Counted from the first letter of the stretch, positions 1 to 8,304 are shown. The stretch: 30,781 nt of DNA from JABMMZ01 sp040403495 (GCA_040403495.1 JBBAKM010000032.1:1-30781); one strand, 5' to 3'. The notes: generated by a model not told the origin, from the sequence alone. Program-made: numbers and translations.

Positions 1-3000
1 TTGGTCCTGCGGCATTAATAACAGCAGAAAGCGTGTTTGGTAAAACTCTTATTGCTTTAGTAATTGAATCTTTACAACCATATACATTGGTAATTACTAA
101 CTTAACATTGAATAAACCGGCACTAGCATAAGTTTTAATAGGAGAATTGGCTATAACAGAGGATAAATCACCAAAATGCCATACAGATTTGGTAAAAAAC
201 CCTGTACTTGTATTGGTAAACGGTATGGGGGCATTGACACAGACCGAGTCGGGTGCTGTAAAATTGGCTTGCGGAAATCCGGGAACTGTTACGGAGATGG
301 TTTTTACACAAACGCCATTAACAGTAAGTGTAACGTTATATGTGCCTGTGGTTAATACAATCGAAGTATTAGCAGAGGTGCTAAATACAGGGTTACTATT
401 GATATTCCAAGCATAAGAAGGCGTTGGATAGCCTGATAAAATTTTAGTTGTGTTTACTAAATTTAAGAGCATACTTCCCGAACCATTTAAACAAGTAAAT
501 GAAGTGTAAAAATTAGGAATGTATTTAATGGTATCAACTCGCATTTTACAAATAGTACAAGAATCCAATTGGCTTGTATCAGGAACATTAACACAAAATC
601 TAACACGGTAGTAGCCTGGTTCAGGGAAAGTATGAGTAGCAGTATTCCCAAAGACAATATTGGGACTGCCATAAGGGTCATCAAAATTATAGAATGGACT
701 GCTTGCGCCACTGGTGTATGTGCCTGAAAAACTATCTTTATTACACCCTTGTTTGATGATAGCAAAATCAACTAAATAATTAGGGTCAGGAATACACCTT
801 GTGCATGTAGTATCTATTAAAATGGTATTACTCGTTCCTGTACAACCAAAAGAATTAGTGGCTACAACATAATAGGTGCCTATGACATTTGAAGTATAAG
901 AAGGTCCTGTTGCAAGAAATGTAGAGGGCGAACGGTACCATTGATAAGTTGTGGCTATGGCTGGGGCAGCAACAAACATAGATACATTGCCGACAGTGCC
1001 ACAAAAAATATTAGGGTCAGGGGTCGAAATATTGACAATTGGTTTAGGATTTATAACTATTGTAGAAGCGGCAGTAGCACTTCCTGTGCAAGAACCACTG
1101 TAATTGGCAGTAACAATAACATTATAAGTACCTGGACTGTTAAATACATGCGTAACAGGAGAGCCAGAACCCGTTCCACCATTACCAAAATTCCAAGTAA
1201 AAGTTGCACCTGGAGAGCTACTACTCATTGTTACGGTAGCGCCCTGACATGCAGAAGCTGGAACAGTAATAGTAGGTGTTGGAGGTGCCGTCACATTAAC
1301 CGAGAAGAAAGTAGTATGACTAACACCACAAACATTTCTTACTAAAGTTAAAAGAGCGGTTCCTGTCCAATTATTCCATTGCACATCAATATTTGGAGAA
1401 TAGTTTCCTGAAGTTACACTTCCTGCCGCAGTTGGTGTTATAGACCACACAAAACTAGTTCCAGGAGAATTGGTTGAATAAGCATTAGAGATTGCTGACT
1501 TAGAGCATGCAGAACTTGCGCCAATAATATTGGCAGGAGACAATGGTAAAACAGAATTGACATTGTAATTTATAGCGCTTGACTGACAGCCAGTAGCAGG
1601 GTCAATTTGATAGAGTGATAAACTGTATGGTCCCGATGCTCCCCATAATACCGAAACAAAAGGGCCACTAGAAGTTGTTGGTGTTCCTCCTGTAATATTC
1701 CACATAAGGGTAAGTTGACTTGAACTTGCAAAACCCAAGTAAGTGTATGGCGTGTTTGGACAAACCAAATTAGGCCCAACAATAGAATCGGGAGGCGAAG
1801 GGATTGGATTGACTTTTAAATTGAAACTTTGAGGAGCATTACAATAATTTCCACTTAAGTCATTGGCTGTAATGGTAAAATTACCGGGACCCCAAACCCA
1901 TAATGGATTATAAAATAAAGAAGCCGCTTGTGTACTTGTAGCCAAAGGAGATGGATTGCCTGCTTGCGTAATTACCCATTGGATATTTCCGGAGGCTGCG
2001 GTGATGTGCGAACCCCCTAAAGTGGACTGGTCGCAAATTTCACTAGGATAAAACAATGACAATTGTGGGCGCTTGCTTATGGTAAGAGTAGCAACACCTC
2101 CGCAAGATAATGCAGGTACAGCACCCGGAGTAGTATGGAAATAATTGGCAGTAATTTGGCCACTGGTAAAACTAGCTTGATTAAAGCAAACTTCTATTTC
2201 GTGAACATTTACAGAATCAGAAATAATGGTAACACCTGCAGGAACTTGCCACACGATACTGTCTACCGGTATAGTACATGATAGAGAATATTTTTCACAA
2301 GTAAATTCACAAACCAAAGATTTACCACTAATTGTAGCAGAAGGCGTAATAATTGGCACAACTACAGTTGTAGGAGAGGCACACATTGAAGAACATCCTA
2401 ATGTTTGTAACGTTAAATAGCCTGGGCCTGAACTCCCCCAAGTAACAGTTACAGAAGCATTGGTGGAACTACCAATAATACTTCCGTTTATAACAGTCCA
2501 ATTATAGGTAGGACAAATAGCGTTTGTGGAATATGTAACAGTTGTGCCTGGACAAACGGTGCTTACACATTCTATGTCTGGCCCGGGTAATGTACTTACA
2601 TCAACATTGATAAAAGCAGTGTCTTTGCAATGACATTCATTTTCAACTATCAACATAACAGTGTAACTTCCCGCTGCGGCATAAGCATGCGATGTGTTTC
2701 CGGGACTACTTCCGTTTAATATGGTTGTATTTCCATCACCCCACACCCAAGTATAGAGCCACAAAGGACTTCCTCCGCCAGTATTGGACGTATTGATAAA
2801 TTGTATGGCTTGATTAAGACAAGCATTAACTACCCCTGAAACTGCTGCTGGCATGGTCGTAAATGAAGCGTTGGGTTTAGCTACAATCACTACACAAAGT
2901 TCGTTGGTGCCTACACAACCATTAATGTCAGTTTCAGTTACTGTTACATTGCCATTACCCACACCTGTCCAATAGACTTGTATGGTGTTGCTTATGCTAG

Positions 3001-3535
3001 GTATAACAGTTGCACTTCCCGCAATAGTCCATGAATAGGTGCTTCCTGCATGAAAGGGAGTAGAATAGGTTACCCAAGTGGAATCACAAACACTTAAACA
3101 TTCATCACCATCCCTTTTGGGGCCTTGACCAGAGTTTCCGTCCCTTTTTATAGAATCCTTTTCGCCACAAGAAGCAGCAAATGAGGGTAGAATAAATGGT
3201 TTAGGTGCAGCATAAATAAGCACATTTTGGGTAACAGAACACACTACTTGGTTCAAGTTGTTTCGAACAATTAAGGTTACTTGCCCACTTCCAGAATTGG
3301 CCCAAGCTACAGAAATAGATGAACCAGATCCAATAGAAACGCCACCAAAAGCATTCCATTGGTATGTGTATCCAACTCCCGTGACTACAGAGGTGTAAGA
3401 TTCTACAGCATTTTCACAGACAGAAGTGTCTCCTGAGATAGAACACGTTTGAGCTTGTGTTGAATAACTAATTAAAAATACATTGATAAATGTAAAGATT
3501 AATCGATAGATTTTTTTTGTAATGGCTTGTATCAT
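1..3535 (-). CDS. Giant secreted adhesin with PKD/Ig-like repeats (5' part only)
   Basis: This frame is open from an ATG at 3535 to the left window edge, about 1178 codons, with no stop seen, so the gene continues outside. It begins with a classical signal peptide (hydrophobic core about residues 10-25, likely cleavage after TQA before QTC). The mature part is a series of PKD/Ig-like modules of roughly 80-100 residues. Each opens with a Cys-containing strand such as VCPNTPYTYL or ACQGATVTM and continues with a YxW or F-x-W strand (YTYQWN, TFTWNFGNGG, WVWGDGN). Such proteins in Bacteroidota are usually cell-surface adhesins exported by the type IX secretion system. The C-terminal sorting domain that would prove this lies outside the window. 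A short charged insert with two KRDG motifs sits near residues 125-145. The family is clear; the ligand is unknown. Confidence 0.85.
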   Translation of the reverse strand, partial: MIQAITKKIYRLIFTFINVFLISYSTQAQTCSISGDTSVCENAVESYTSVVTGVGYTYQWNAFGGVSIGSGSSISVAWANSGSGQVTLIVRNNLNQVVCSVTQNVLIYAAPKPFILPSFAASCGEKDSIKRDGNSGQGPKRDGDECLSVCDSTWVTYSTPFHAGSTYSWTIAGSATVIPSISNTIQVYWTGVGNGNVTVTETDINGCVGTNELCVVIVAKPNASFTTMPAAVSGVVNACLNQAIQFINTSNTGGGSPLWLYTWVWGDGNTTILNGSSPGNTSHAYAAAGSYTVMLIVENECHCKDTAFINVDVSTLPGPDIECVSTVCPGTTVTYSTNAICPTYNWTVINGSIIGSSTNASVTVTWGSSGPGYLTLQTLGCSSMCASPTTVVVPIITPSATISGKSLVCEFTCEKYSLSCTIPVDSIVWQVPAGVTIISDSVNVHEIEVCFNQASFTSGQITANYFHTTPGAVPALSCGGVATLTISKRPQLSLFYPSEICDQSTLGGSHITAASGNIQWVITQAGNPSPLATSTQAASLFYNPLWVWGPGNFTITANDLSGNYCNAPQSFNLKVNPIPSPPDSIVGPNLVCPNTPYTYLGFASSSQLTLMWNITGGTPTTSSGPFVSVLWGASGPYSLSLYQIDPATGCQSSAINYNVNSVLPLSPANIIGASSACSKSAISNAYSTNSPGTSFVWSITPTAAGSVTSGNYSPNIDVQWNNWTGTALLTLVRNVCGVSHTTFFSVNVTAPPTPTITVPASACQGATVTMSSSSPGATFTWNFGNGGTGSGSPVTHVFNSPGTYNVIVTANYSGSCTGSATAASTIVINPKPIVNISTPDPNIFCGTVGNVSMFVAAPAIATTYQWYRSPSTFLATGPSYTSNVIGTYYVVATNSFGCTGTSNTILIDTTCTRCIPDPNYLVDFAIIKQGCNKDSFSGTYTSGASSPFYNFDDPYGSPNIVFGNTATHTFPEPGYYRVRFCVNVPDTSQLDSCTICKMRVDTIKYIPNFYTSFTCLNGSGSMLLNLVNTTKILSGYPTPSYAWNINSNPVFSTSANTSIVLTTGTYNVTLTVNGVCVKTISVTVPGFPQANFTAPDSVCVNAPIPFTNTSTGFFTKSVWHFGDLSSVIANSPIKTYASAGLFNVKLVITNVYGCKDSITKAIRVLPNTLSAVINAAGP

Positions 3536-3552
3536 AGACAATTTACTTAGTA

Positions 3553-3560
3553 CAAACATA
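3553..3560 (-). promoter_or_regulatory. Possible -7 box for the adhesin gene
   Basis: The minus strand reads TATGTTTG, a match to the Bacteroidota -7 consensus TAnnTTTG, 17 bases upstream of the adhesin ATG. No good -33 element lies at the usual 18-20 bp spacing; the nearest TTG is only 15 bp away. It is a weak call. Confidence 0.3.
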
Positions 3561-3571
3561 ACACTATTAAT

Positions 3572-3995
3572 TAAACAATCCCCTAAATAATTAAAATTTA
3601 ATGACATATTTGTGACAATTTAACGGTAAATTTATTTTTTGATAATCAAATTCTTCTCTTTAATATTGAGGATGCGTTATATTATTCTACTTGCATTTGC
3701 ATTGATTGTCGCTGAAAGTCGTGCCCAATCGACATCAAACAAATTGTTTTTAAACAAGGATTTTCAAGTTACGACCACAACAAGTGATGTATTTTATAGA
3801 GTCAATCAAACCATAATAAGTGAAAGTCCTAAAATATGGATTGATTCTATTTTTAACAATAATTCGGCTGACAGTATAACGCTTGTTAGAGTCAATAAAT
3901 ACGAAGTTTCAGGAAATGACACTTTACTTAATGGTATTAAAAAAAGTCTTTTAAATTCTCAAAATAACAGTCAAGGAATGGGTCAGGAAAAAGAA
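3572..3995 (+). repeat. Direct repeat copy A: leader and 5' half of the TonB-C-like gene
   Basis: This stretch recurs at an offset of exactly 1030 bp (4602-5025). From 3637 to 3995 the two copies are identical over 359 bp. Upstream, 3572-3636 is similar but carries scattered mismatches. The identical part covers the start codon, signal peptide and first 108 codons. Homology stops abruptly at 3996/5026, inside the coding region. Confidence 0.95.
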
Positions 3996-4316
3996 GAGGT
4001 AATTAAATATGTTCCACCATCTACAGTACCTAAATTAAAGGATGGTATGGAGCTTCATAGTTTTGTATCTGAGAATTTGAAATACCCTAAAGTAGCTTTA
4101 GACAATGAACAAGAATGTGTAGTAATTGTAATCTTTGTAATAGAAGTTGATGGATCTGTTACTATATTAGAGACAAACAATTGTAGCTACGAATTGCTCA
4201 TTAATGAAGCAAAAAGGATTATAAATCTATCAAGTGGAAAGTGGATACCTTCGGAAAAAAATGGGACGCCAGTAAGAATCAAAGCAAAGATTCCTATTAC
4301 ATTCTCACTCGACTAA
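3672..4316 (+). CDS. Secreted protein with TonB C-terminal-like domain, copy 1
   Basis: A 214-residue exported protein. I chose ATG 3672 because it gives a clean signal peptide (MRYIILLAFALIVAESRAQS) after a purine-rich TTGAGG; the frame extends upstream only through a TTG. Residues 20-108 are a Ser/Asn/Thr-rich region of unknown fold. From about residue 130 the pattern YP..A, ECVVIVIFVIEVDGSV, EAKRII, W.P....G.PVRIKAKIPITFSL fits the TonB_C fold (beta-alpha-beta-beta). It lacks the uncleaved membrane anchor and Pro-rich linker of classical TonB, so it is probably periplasmic or outer-membrane associated. Two Cys (EC...NNC), shared with copy 2, could form a disulfide. The N-terminal half is identical to copy 2 at 4702. 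Domain assignment is good; the function is inferred at best. Confidence 0.75.
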   Translation: MRYIILLAFALIVAESRAQSTSNKLFLNKDFQVTTTTSDVFYRVNQTIISESPKIWIDSIFNNNSADSITLVRVNKYEVSGNDTLLNGIKKSLLNSQNNSQGMGQEKEEVIKYVPPSTVPKLKDGMELHSFVSENLKYPKVALDNEQECVVIVIFVIEVDGSVTILETNNCSYELLINEAKRIINLSSGKWIPSEKNGTPVRIKAKIPITFSLD

Positions 4317-4381
4317 TTTCTTTTCAATTAAGTTTTTCATTCCCTATAAATTTGAATTCTTTTCTGATGGCTTTTCAATGA

Positions 4382-4457
4382 GAACCAAGATACCTCCGTT
4401 GTCGGTATGACAGCCATAAAAGATTCTGAGACTTGTGCCGAACTAGATTCTGAATAA
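4382..4457. repeat. Intergenic repeat, copy R1 (76-bp core)
   Basis: A 76-bp core running from GAACC to CTGAATAA recurs at 5420-5495 and 5704-5779. Homology with R2 extends back to the stop codon region of the TonB-C-like genes (from about 4318). R1 lacks the 30-bp tail found in R2 and R3. The rest of this gap (4458-4601) shows nothing I recognise; a minus-strand open frame across it is a by-product of the repeat. Confidence 0.9.
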
Positions 4458-4601
4458 CGATTTAACCAATAAAGAACCGTCATGCTGGAAAAAGCCATGC
4501 GCTGATTGTGCCTTGTGCTTTTATTCAGCATCTTTTTGTCGATATATTCATGATACTGAGAACAGACATGAACTTAATTTAGGATTTATTACGGAGACAA
4601 T

Positions 4602-5025
4602 CAAACAATCCCCTAAATAATTAAAAATTAATGAAATATTTGTGACAATAAAATGGTTAATTAATGTTTTGATAATCAAATTCTTCTCTTTAATATTGAG
4701 GATGCGTTATATTATTCTACTTGCATTTGCATTGATTGTCGCTGAAAGTCGTGCCCAATCGACATCAAACAAATTGTTTTTAAACAAGGATTTTCAAGTT
4801 ACGACCACAACAAGTGATGTATTTTATAGAGTCAATCAAACCATAATAAGTGAAAGTCCTAAAATATGGATTGATTCTATTTTTAACAATAATTCGGCTG
4901 ACAGTATAACGCTTGTTAGAGTCAATAAATACGAAGTTTCAGGAAATGACACTTTACTTAATGGTATTAAAAAAAGTCTTTTAAATTCTCAAAATAACAG
5001 TCAAGGAATGGGTCAGGAAAAAGAA
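4602..5025 (+). repeat. Direct repeat copy B: leader and 5' half of the TonB-C-like gene
   Basis: Second copy of the repeat at 3572-3995, offset 1030 bp. It is identical from 4667 to 5025. The leader 4602-4666 shows substitutions relative to copy A, so the coding segment is better conserved than the DNA before it. A short 26-bp identity resumes at the 3' ends of both genes (4287-4312 and 5326-5351). Confidence 0.95.
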
Positions 5026-5355
5026 ATAGGCACAATAGAATGTGAATTATTTAGAACTAAATTTCCTTTTTTTAAAAAAAATGATACTGATTTAAATGAT
5101 TTTTTAATAGAAAACATCGTATATCCAGAAGATGCTCGAAAAAAGGGATTAGAGTGCGAGGTTATATTAACTTTTGTTGTAGAAAAAGATATGAGTATTT
5201 CTGATATACAAGCAAGTAATTGTGATAATGCAAGTATGGTAAAAGAAGCGATTAGAGTAATTGGTTTAACGAGTGGTTATTGGATTCCTGGAGAATTTAG
5301 CGGAAAAATATCTAGAATAAAGGTTAAGATTCCTATTACATTCTCACTCGAGTAA
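4702..5355 (+). CDS. Secreted protein with TonB C-terminal-like domain, copy 2
   Basis: A 217-residue paralogue of the gene at 3672, with the same ATG context and signal peptide. The first 108 residues are encoded by DNA identical to copy 1. After that the DNA is unrelated by eye, yet the protein keeps the same architecture: ENIVYPEDARKKG, ECEVILTFVVEKDMSI, EAIRVIGLTSGYWIPG, RIKVKIPITFSLE. I estimate roughly 45% residue identity to copy 1 in this domain. The YPEDARKKG and W-I-P-G segments are closer to canonical TonB_C than those of copy 1. The final 26 bp before the stop are again identical. It has no inner-membrane anchor. It converges on the exbB/exbD operon about 620 bp away, which makes a link to energy transduction possible but unproven. 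Confidence 0.75.
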   Translation: MRYIILLAFALIVAESRAQSTSNKLFLNKDFQVTTTTSDVFYRVNQTIISESPKIWIDSIFNNNSADSITLVRVNKYEVSGNDTLLNGIKKSLLNSQNNSQGMGQEKEIGTIECELFRTKFPFFKKNDTDLNDFLIENIVYPEDARKKGLECEVILTFVVEKDMSISDIQASNCDNASMVKEAIRVIGLTSGYWIPGEFSGKISRIKVKIPITFSLE

Positions 5356-5419
5356 TGTTATTTCAATTAAGATTACATTCCCTATAAATTTGAATAATTT
5401 TCTGATGGCTTTTTAATGA

Positions 5420-5525
5420 GAACCGATATCCCTCCGTTGTCGGTATGACAGCCATAAAAGATTCTGAGACTTGTGCTAAACTAGATTCTGAATAAATTTT
5501 GAGGACAAAATTTTCCAGAATGACT
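5420..5525. repeat. Intergenic repeat, copy R2 (106 bp)
   Basis: Carries the 76-bp core seen at 4382 and 5704, plus a 30-bp tail containing the inverted repeat AAATTTTG-AGGA-CAAAATTT and ending in CAGAATGACT. The internal AGATTCTGA blocks occur twice. It is non-coding, multi-copy and located between genes, as expected of a dispersed extragenic repeat of Bacteroidota chromosomes. Confidence 0.9.
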
Positions 5526-5541
5526 TTACTCTATAATCGGA

Positions 5542-5647
5542 AGACGCCAAGCATGGCGTCTTTTCCAATAACACCTCACGCTGCCCGACATGAATCTATT
5601 ATGATTTCGCCACGACGTGGCTATAACAGACGCCAAGCATGGCGTCT
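5542..5647. repeat. Pair of REP-like palindromes
   Basis: The hairpin AGACGCCA-AGCA-TGGCGTCT (8-bp perfect arms, 4-nt loop) occurs at 5542-5561 and again at 5628-5647 in the same orientation. A third small hairpin, GCCAC-GAC-GTGGC, lies between them at 5609-5621. The G+C is high relative to the surrounding DNA. The layout resembles REP/BIME elements mobilised by RAYT-type transposases; no such transposase is in this window. Confidence 0.85.
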
Positions 5648-5703
5648 CTACTATTAACAAATAACCTTTAACAAATAAGCATTTCCCGACAGCTTTTGAA
5701 TCA

Positions 5704-5809
5704 GAACCAAGATACCTCCGTTGTCGGTATGACAGCCATAAAAGATTCTGAAACCTGTGCTGAATTAGATTCTGAATAAATTTTGAGGACAAAATTTTCC
5801 AGAATGACT
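5704..5809. repeat. Intergenic repeat, copy R3 (106 bp)
   Basis: Same 106-bp unit as R2 with a few substitutions, 284 bp downstream of it, so R2 and R3 bracket the REP-like palindromes. The remaining 5810-5922 is A/C-rich low-complexity DNA with repeated AAAC and CCTAAA words and no gene that I can support. Confidence 0.9.
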
Positions 5810-5922
5810 ATCGGACAACTAAACAACTAAACGAATAAACACCTAAACCCTAAACTCCTTCAACCATTTAAACCCTTTAAACCTCAAAGTGCACGTCGTG
5901 AAACACCTAAAAAATACCGCAC

Positions 5923-5953
5923 AAAAAAAAGGGTTGAATAATCAACCCTTTTT
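5923..5953 (-). terminator. Rho-independent terminator of the exbB-exbD operon
   Basis: Stem GGGTTGA / TCAACCC (7 bp) with an ATAA loop, flanked by eight A's on the left and five T's on the right. Read on the minus strand, the stem is followed by a T8 tract and starts 26 bp after the last exbD stop codon. It would also work, with a shorter T tract, for transcripts coming from the left. Confidence 0.85.
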
Positions 5954-5973
5954 CTAAATATTGTTAATGAAGA

Positions 5974-6447
5974 TTAATCTTTGGTTTTAACCATTCCTTT
6001 ATTTGTGGAATAGATAATTTTAAGCGCATTTGCTTCTCTTAAACCTTGTTTTACATCTTGTACTATACCCATTTTAATGTCTCTGTCTGCTTTGATAGAA
6101 ACAGTAAACAATGGCATTAAGTTACTTGGTAATCTTTTTTTCTCTTCTTCAACCCAAACTGGAATGGATCTTGGGTCTTTGAAAGCATCGTTTAATTGTA
6201 AACGAGTAGATGTTCCATATATTTCAGGTTGTTTCGGTTTACCTATGTATAAGTAAGTTACCACTTGTTTGTTTTCAAGTGTTGTAACCTCAGTTGCTAC
6301 AGGAACAGAAATTTTAACTTTTATCTCATCGTCTTTCATTTTGGTTACAACCATGAAGAAAAATAATAACATAAATACGATATCTGGTAAAGAGGCCGTA
6401 TTAATATTCTGTGAATCTGAGCTACCGCTTTTTTTGAATTTTGCCAT
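5974..6447 (-). CDS. exbD: ExbD/TolR-family biopolymer transporter (second ExbD)
   Basis: A 157-residue membrane-anchored subunit of a proton-driven energy-transduction complex. The N-terminal cytoplasmic tail (about 20 residues) is followed by one transmembrane helix, LPDIVFMLLFFFMVVT. It holds the essential membrane Asp at residue 22, the counterpart of Asp25 in E. coli ExbD. The rest is the periplasmic domain. It is the last gene of a four-gene operon, 18 bp after the first exbD, and is followed by a strong terminator. Paired non-identical ExbDs in one operon are common in Bacteroidota. This copy has the more divergent TM sequence and the shorter periplasmic domain. Confidence 0.92.
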   Translation of the reverse strand: MAKFKKSGSSDSQNINTASLPDIVFMLLFFFMVVTKMKDDEIKVKISVPVATEVTTLENKQVVTYLYIGKPKQPEIYGTSTRLQLNDAFKDPRSIPVWVEEEKKRLPSNLMPLFTVSIKADRDIKMGIVQDVKQGLREANALKIIYSTNKGMVKTKD

Positions 6448-6465
6448 TAGTCTTTTTTAATTTTA

Positions 6466-7026
6466 TTATTCATTACCAGTTTTGAATGCATCTTCTGGTT
6501 CAGCTTCTGAAATTTTTTGCGGATATTTTTTAGCAACTTCTTGTTGTTGTTTACTTCCTTTTCTCAATTCAGCGTAGGTAGAACCATAGGTATTCAATGC
6601 ATATTCATCACGCAATTCATTATAAGCACGTTTCAACTCGTTTTGAACCATGATGTAAACACCATAAGAGGTGCCTTTGTCATTTTTCAATGAAATAACA
6701 GCCTTGTCAGGGTTTTCACTTAAATTAGGGTCTACGCCATTATTGGTGATAAATCGCTTAGTATTTTCCGTTAAATCCTCAATGTTCATCCAATTATTTT
6801 CGACAAGTAATTGATTGTTTGAGTTGATTAAAACCTCATAAATATTCCTAGCTTTAATGGTAGGAGGATCCGGTTGGTTCTCGTCTAATTTCGGCGGAAG
6901 TTTAATTGGAATACCTTTGTCACTGTCAATACTTGTGGTTACCAAAAAGAAAATAAGAAGTAAGAAGGCTATATCAGCCATCGAACCTGCATTAATTTCT
7001 GGTAATTTTCTTGAAGTTCTAGCCAT
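6466..7026 (-). CDS. exbD: ExbD/TolR-family biopolymer transporter (first ExbD)
   Basis: A 186-residue ExbD. The tail carries MARTSRKLPEINAGS, then the helix MADIAFLLLIFFLVTTS with the proton-pathway Asp at residue 18. A periplasmic domain follows, with a Pro-rich segment (KLPPKLDENQPDPP), and a charged C-terminal tail of about 30 residues rich in Gln, Lys and Glu that is absent from the second ExbD. It lies 3 bp after the preceding four-TM gene. With ExbB it would form the channel that couples the proton gradient to TonB-dependent receptors or to another periplasmic machine. No classical anchored tonB is visible in the operon. Confidence 0.93.
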   Translation of the reverse strand: MARTSRKLPEINAGSMADIAFLLLIFFLVTTSIDSDKGIPIKLPPKLDENQPDPPTIKARNIYEVLINSNNQLLVENNWMNIEDLTENTKRFITNNGVDPNLSENPDKAVISLKNDKGTSYGVYIMVQNELKRAYNELRDEYALNTYGSTYAELRKGSKQQQEVAKKYPQKISEAEPEDAFKTGNE

Positions 7027-7029
7027 GGT

Positions 7030-7458
7030 TTAGAATCTTTTAATAAAGTCTCTGATTGAAGCAAAGAATGTCAACGCTACTGCACCAACTAAAATGATAT
7101 ATGTTGCAATAATGCTACCACCAATAATTCTTGAGTAAAATACAGTATCTACTCCAAACTCAGCCCAATTTGGCTGCAATACAGCACTGTCTGAAAAGTA
7201 TCCGATTATGATAAGAACTGTTAAAATTCCTAAACCAACCATAAACATCATTGCAGATTTGGGTTTTTGCATTAAACTTTTTACAGCTAAAGCAACTGAA
7301 GATAAAAGAGTAACTACCAGCAATATGTACATAAGAATCATTCCTAGTCCTACTGGGCCACCAACATCATTTTTACCAGCAAGTAATATCATCATTGTAA
7401 AAATGACGGATAATCCAATGGTAATAGCGTAAAAAATATTTTTACTCAGTTTGTTCAT
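7030..7458 (-). CDS. Four-helix membrane protein of the exbB-exbD operon
   Basis: A 142-residue integral membrane protein with four predicted helices (about residues 7-28, 34-60, 70-90 and 110-135) and short loops. I do not recognise a named family beyond its position: a small four-TM protein between exbB and tandem exbD genes recurs in Bacteroidota. The gap to exbB is 5 bp and to exbD 3 bp, so the three are almost certainly co-translated. A role as an accessory or assembly subunit of the Exb complex is inferred from context only. Confidence 0.8.
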   Translation of the reverse strand: MNKLSKNIFYAITIGLSVIFTMMILLAGKNDVGGPVGLGMILMYILLVVTLLSSVALAVKSLMQKPKSAMMFMVGLGILTVLIIIGYFSDSAVLQPNWAEFGVDTVFYSRIIGGSIIATYIILVGAVALTFFASIRDFIKRF

Positions 7459-7463
7459 ATTGT

Positions 7464-8276
7464 TTATTTTACAATTTTATTTTTGATTAACATATCAGTT
7501 AATGAGATAGAAGCATCTTCCATTTCGTTAGCGATACTGTCAATTTTAGACAATAATAAGTTATAGAAAATTTGAAGAATAATCGCAACAATCAAACCAG
7601 CAACTGTTGTTAACAATGCCACTTTAATACCACTCGCAACAATTGTTGGAGAAATATCACCTGCTGCTGCAATCATATCAAATGCGAAAATCATACCGAC
7701 AACCGTTCCTAAGAAACCTAACATCGGAGCTAATGCAATGAACAATGAAATCCAAACCATTCCTTTTTCTAATTGTCCCATTTGAACTGAACCATATGAT
7801 TGAACGGCTGCATCTACTTTTTCAATACCTTCGTCAACTCTATCTAAACCTTGATAATAAATACTAGCGATTGGGCCTTTTGTGTTTCTGCACTCTTCTT
7901 TTGCAGCTTCAACACCTTTTGTACGTAAAAGTTCTTCAACTCTACTTACAAATTTTTGTGTGTTAATGCCCATTAAGAATAATGAGATAATACGTTCTAT
8001 AACGATAGCTAAACCAATTAGCATACAAATTAATACTGGTGCCATCCAAATTGGATCACCCTCGATGAATTTGTTTTTGATTACTTGATGTCCAGATGGT
8101 GCTTCTGCTTTTTTCTCTTCTTTTGCAGGAGCTTCTGGAGTTACTTCTGTAGTTTTAGCACCAGTATCAGTTGTGGTTTCTTCTGTGGCAGGTGCAGGTG
8201 GTGTTTGAGCCATTAATGAACTCATGTTACTGCTAAACAAGCTAATTCCAAGAATTAAGGCGAATAATTTTTTCAT
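7464..8276 (-). CDS. exbB: ExbB/TolQ/MotA-family proton channel protein
   Basis: A 270-residue channel subunit. It has an N-terminal signal-like helix (1-23, ending MAQ), then a 40-residue Pro/Glu/Thr/Lys-rich linker, then the MotA/TolQ/ExbB core. Core helices lie at about 77-100, 172-198 and 215-243, including the conserved LAPMLGFLGTVVGM and VALLTTVAGLIVAI segments with the Thr and small residues that line the channel. The signal peptide plus acidic linker is an extension relative to E. coli ExbB (244 aa) but is usual in this phylum. It is first in the operon and has its own promoter at about 8305. Confidence 0.94.
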   Translation of the reverse strand: MKKLFALILGISLFSSNMSSLMAQTPPAPATEETTTDTGAKTTEVTPEAPAKEEKKAEAPSGHQVIKNKFIEGDPIWMAPVLICMLIGLAIVIERIISLFLMGINTQKFVSRVEELLRTKGVEAAKEECRNTKGPIASIYYQGLDRVDEGIEKVDAAVQSYGSVQMGQLEKGMVWISLFIALAPMLGFLGTVVGMIFAFDMIAAAGDISPTIVASGIKVALLTTVAGLIVAIILQIFYNLLLSKIDSIANEMEDASISLTDMLIKNKIVK

Positions 8277-8304
8277 TTTTTTTTATTTTCTATTAATGAG
8301 ACTG

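Noticed and set aside
147..2420. Open frames on both strands within the adhesin region, e.g. 147-416 (+), 487-771 (-), 941-1345 (+), 1570-1782 (-), 2226-2420 (+)
   Set aside because: They lie inside the uninterrupted minus-strand adhesin frame, have no signal or domain, and show compositional translations; only the long frame gives PKD-like modules.
3639..3671. Longer N-terminus of the first TonB-C-like gene from TTG 3639, and of the second from GTG 4642
   Set aside because: The two leaders diverge while the shared ATG (3672/4702) is followed by an ideal signal peptide, so the ATG is the common start.
4337..5792. Minus-strand open frames at 4337-4531 and 5526-5792
   Set aside because: They translate the intergenic repeats R1-R3 and the REP-like hairpins. 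Similarity between their products comes from the DNA repeat, not from a protein family.
5931..5948. Hairpin considered as a REP element
   Set aside because: It has A and T tracts on both sides and lies directly after exbD, so it is a terminator and not part of the repeat family.
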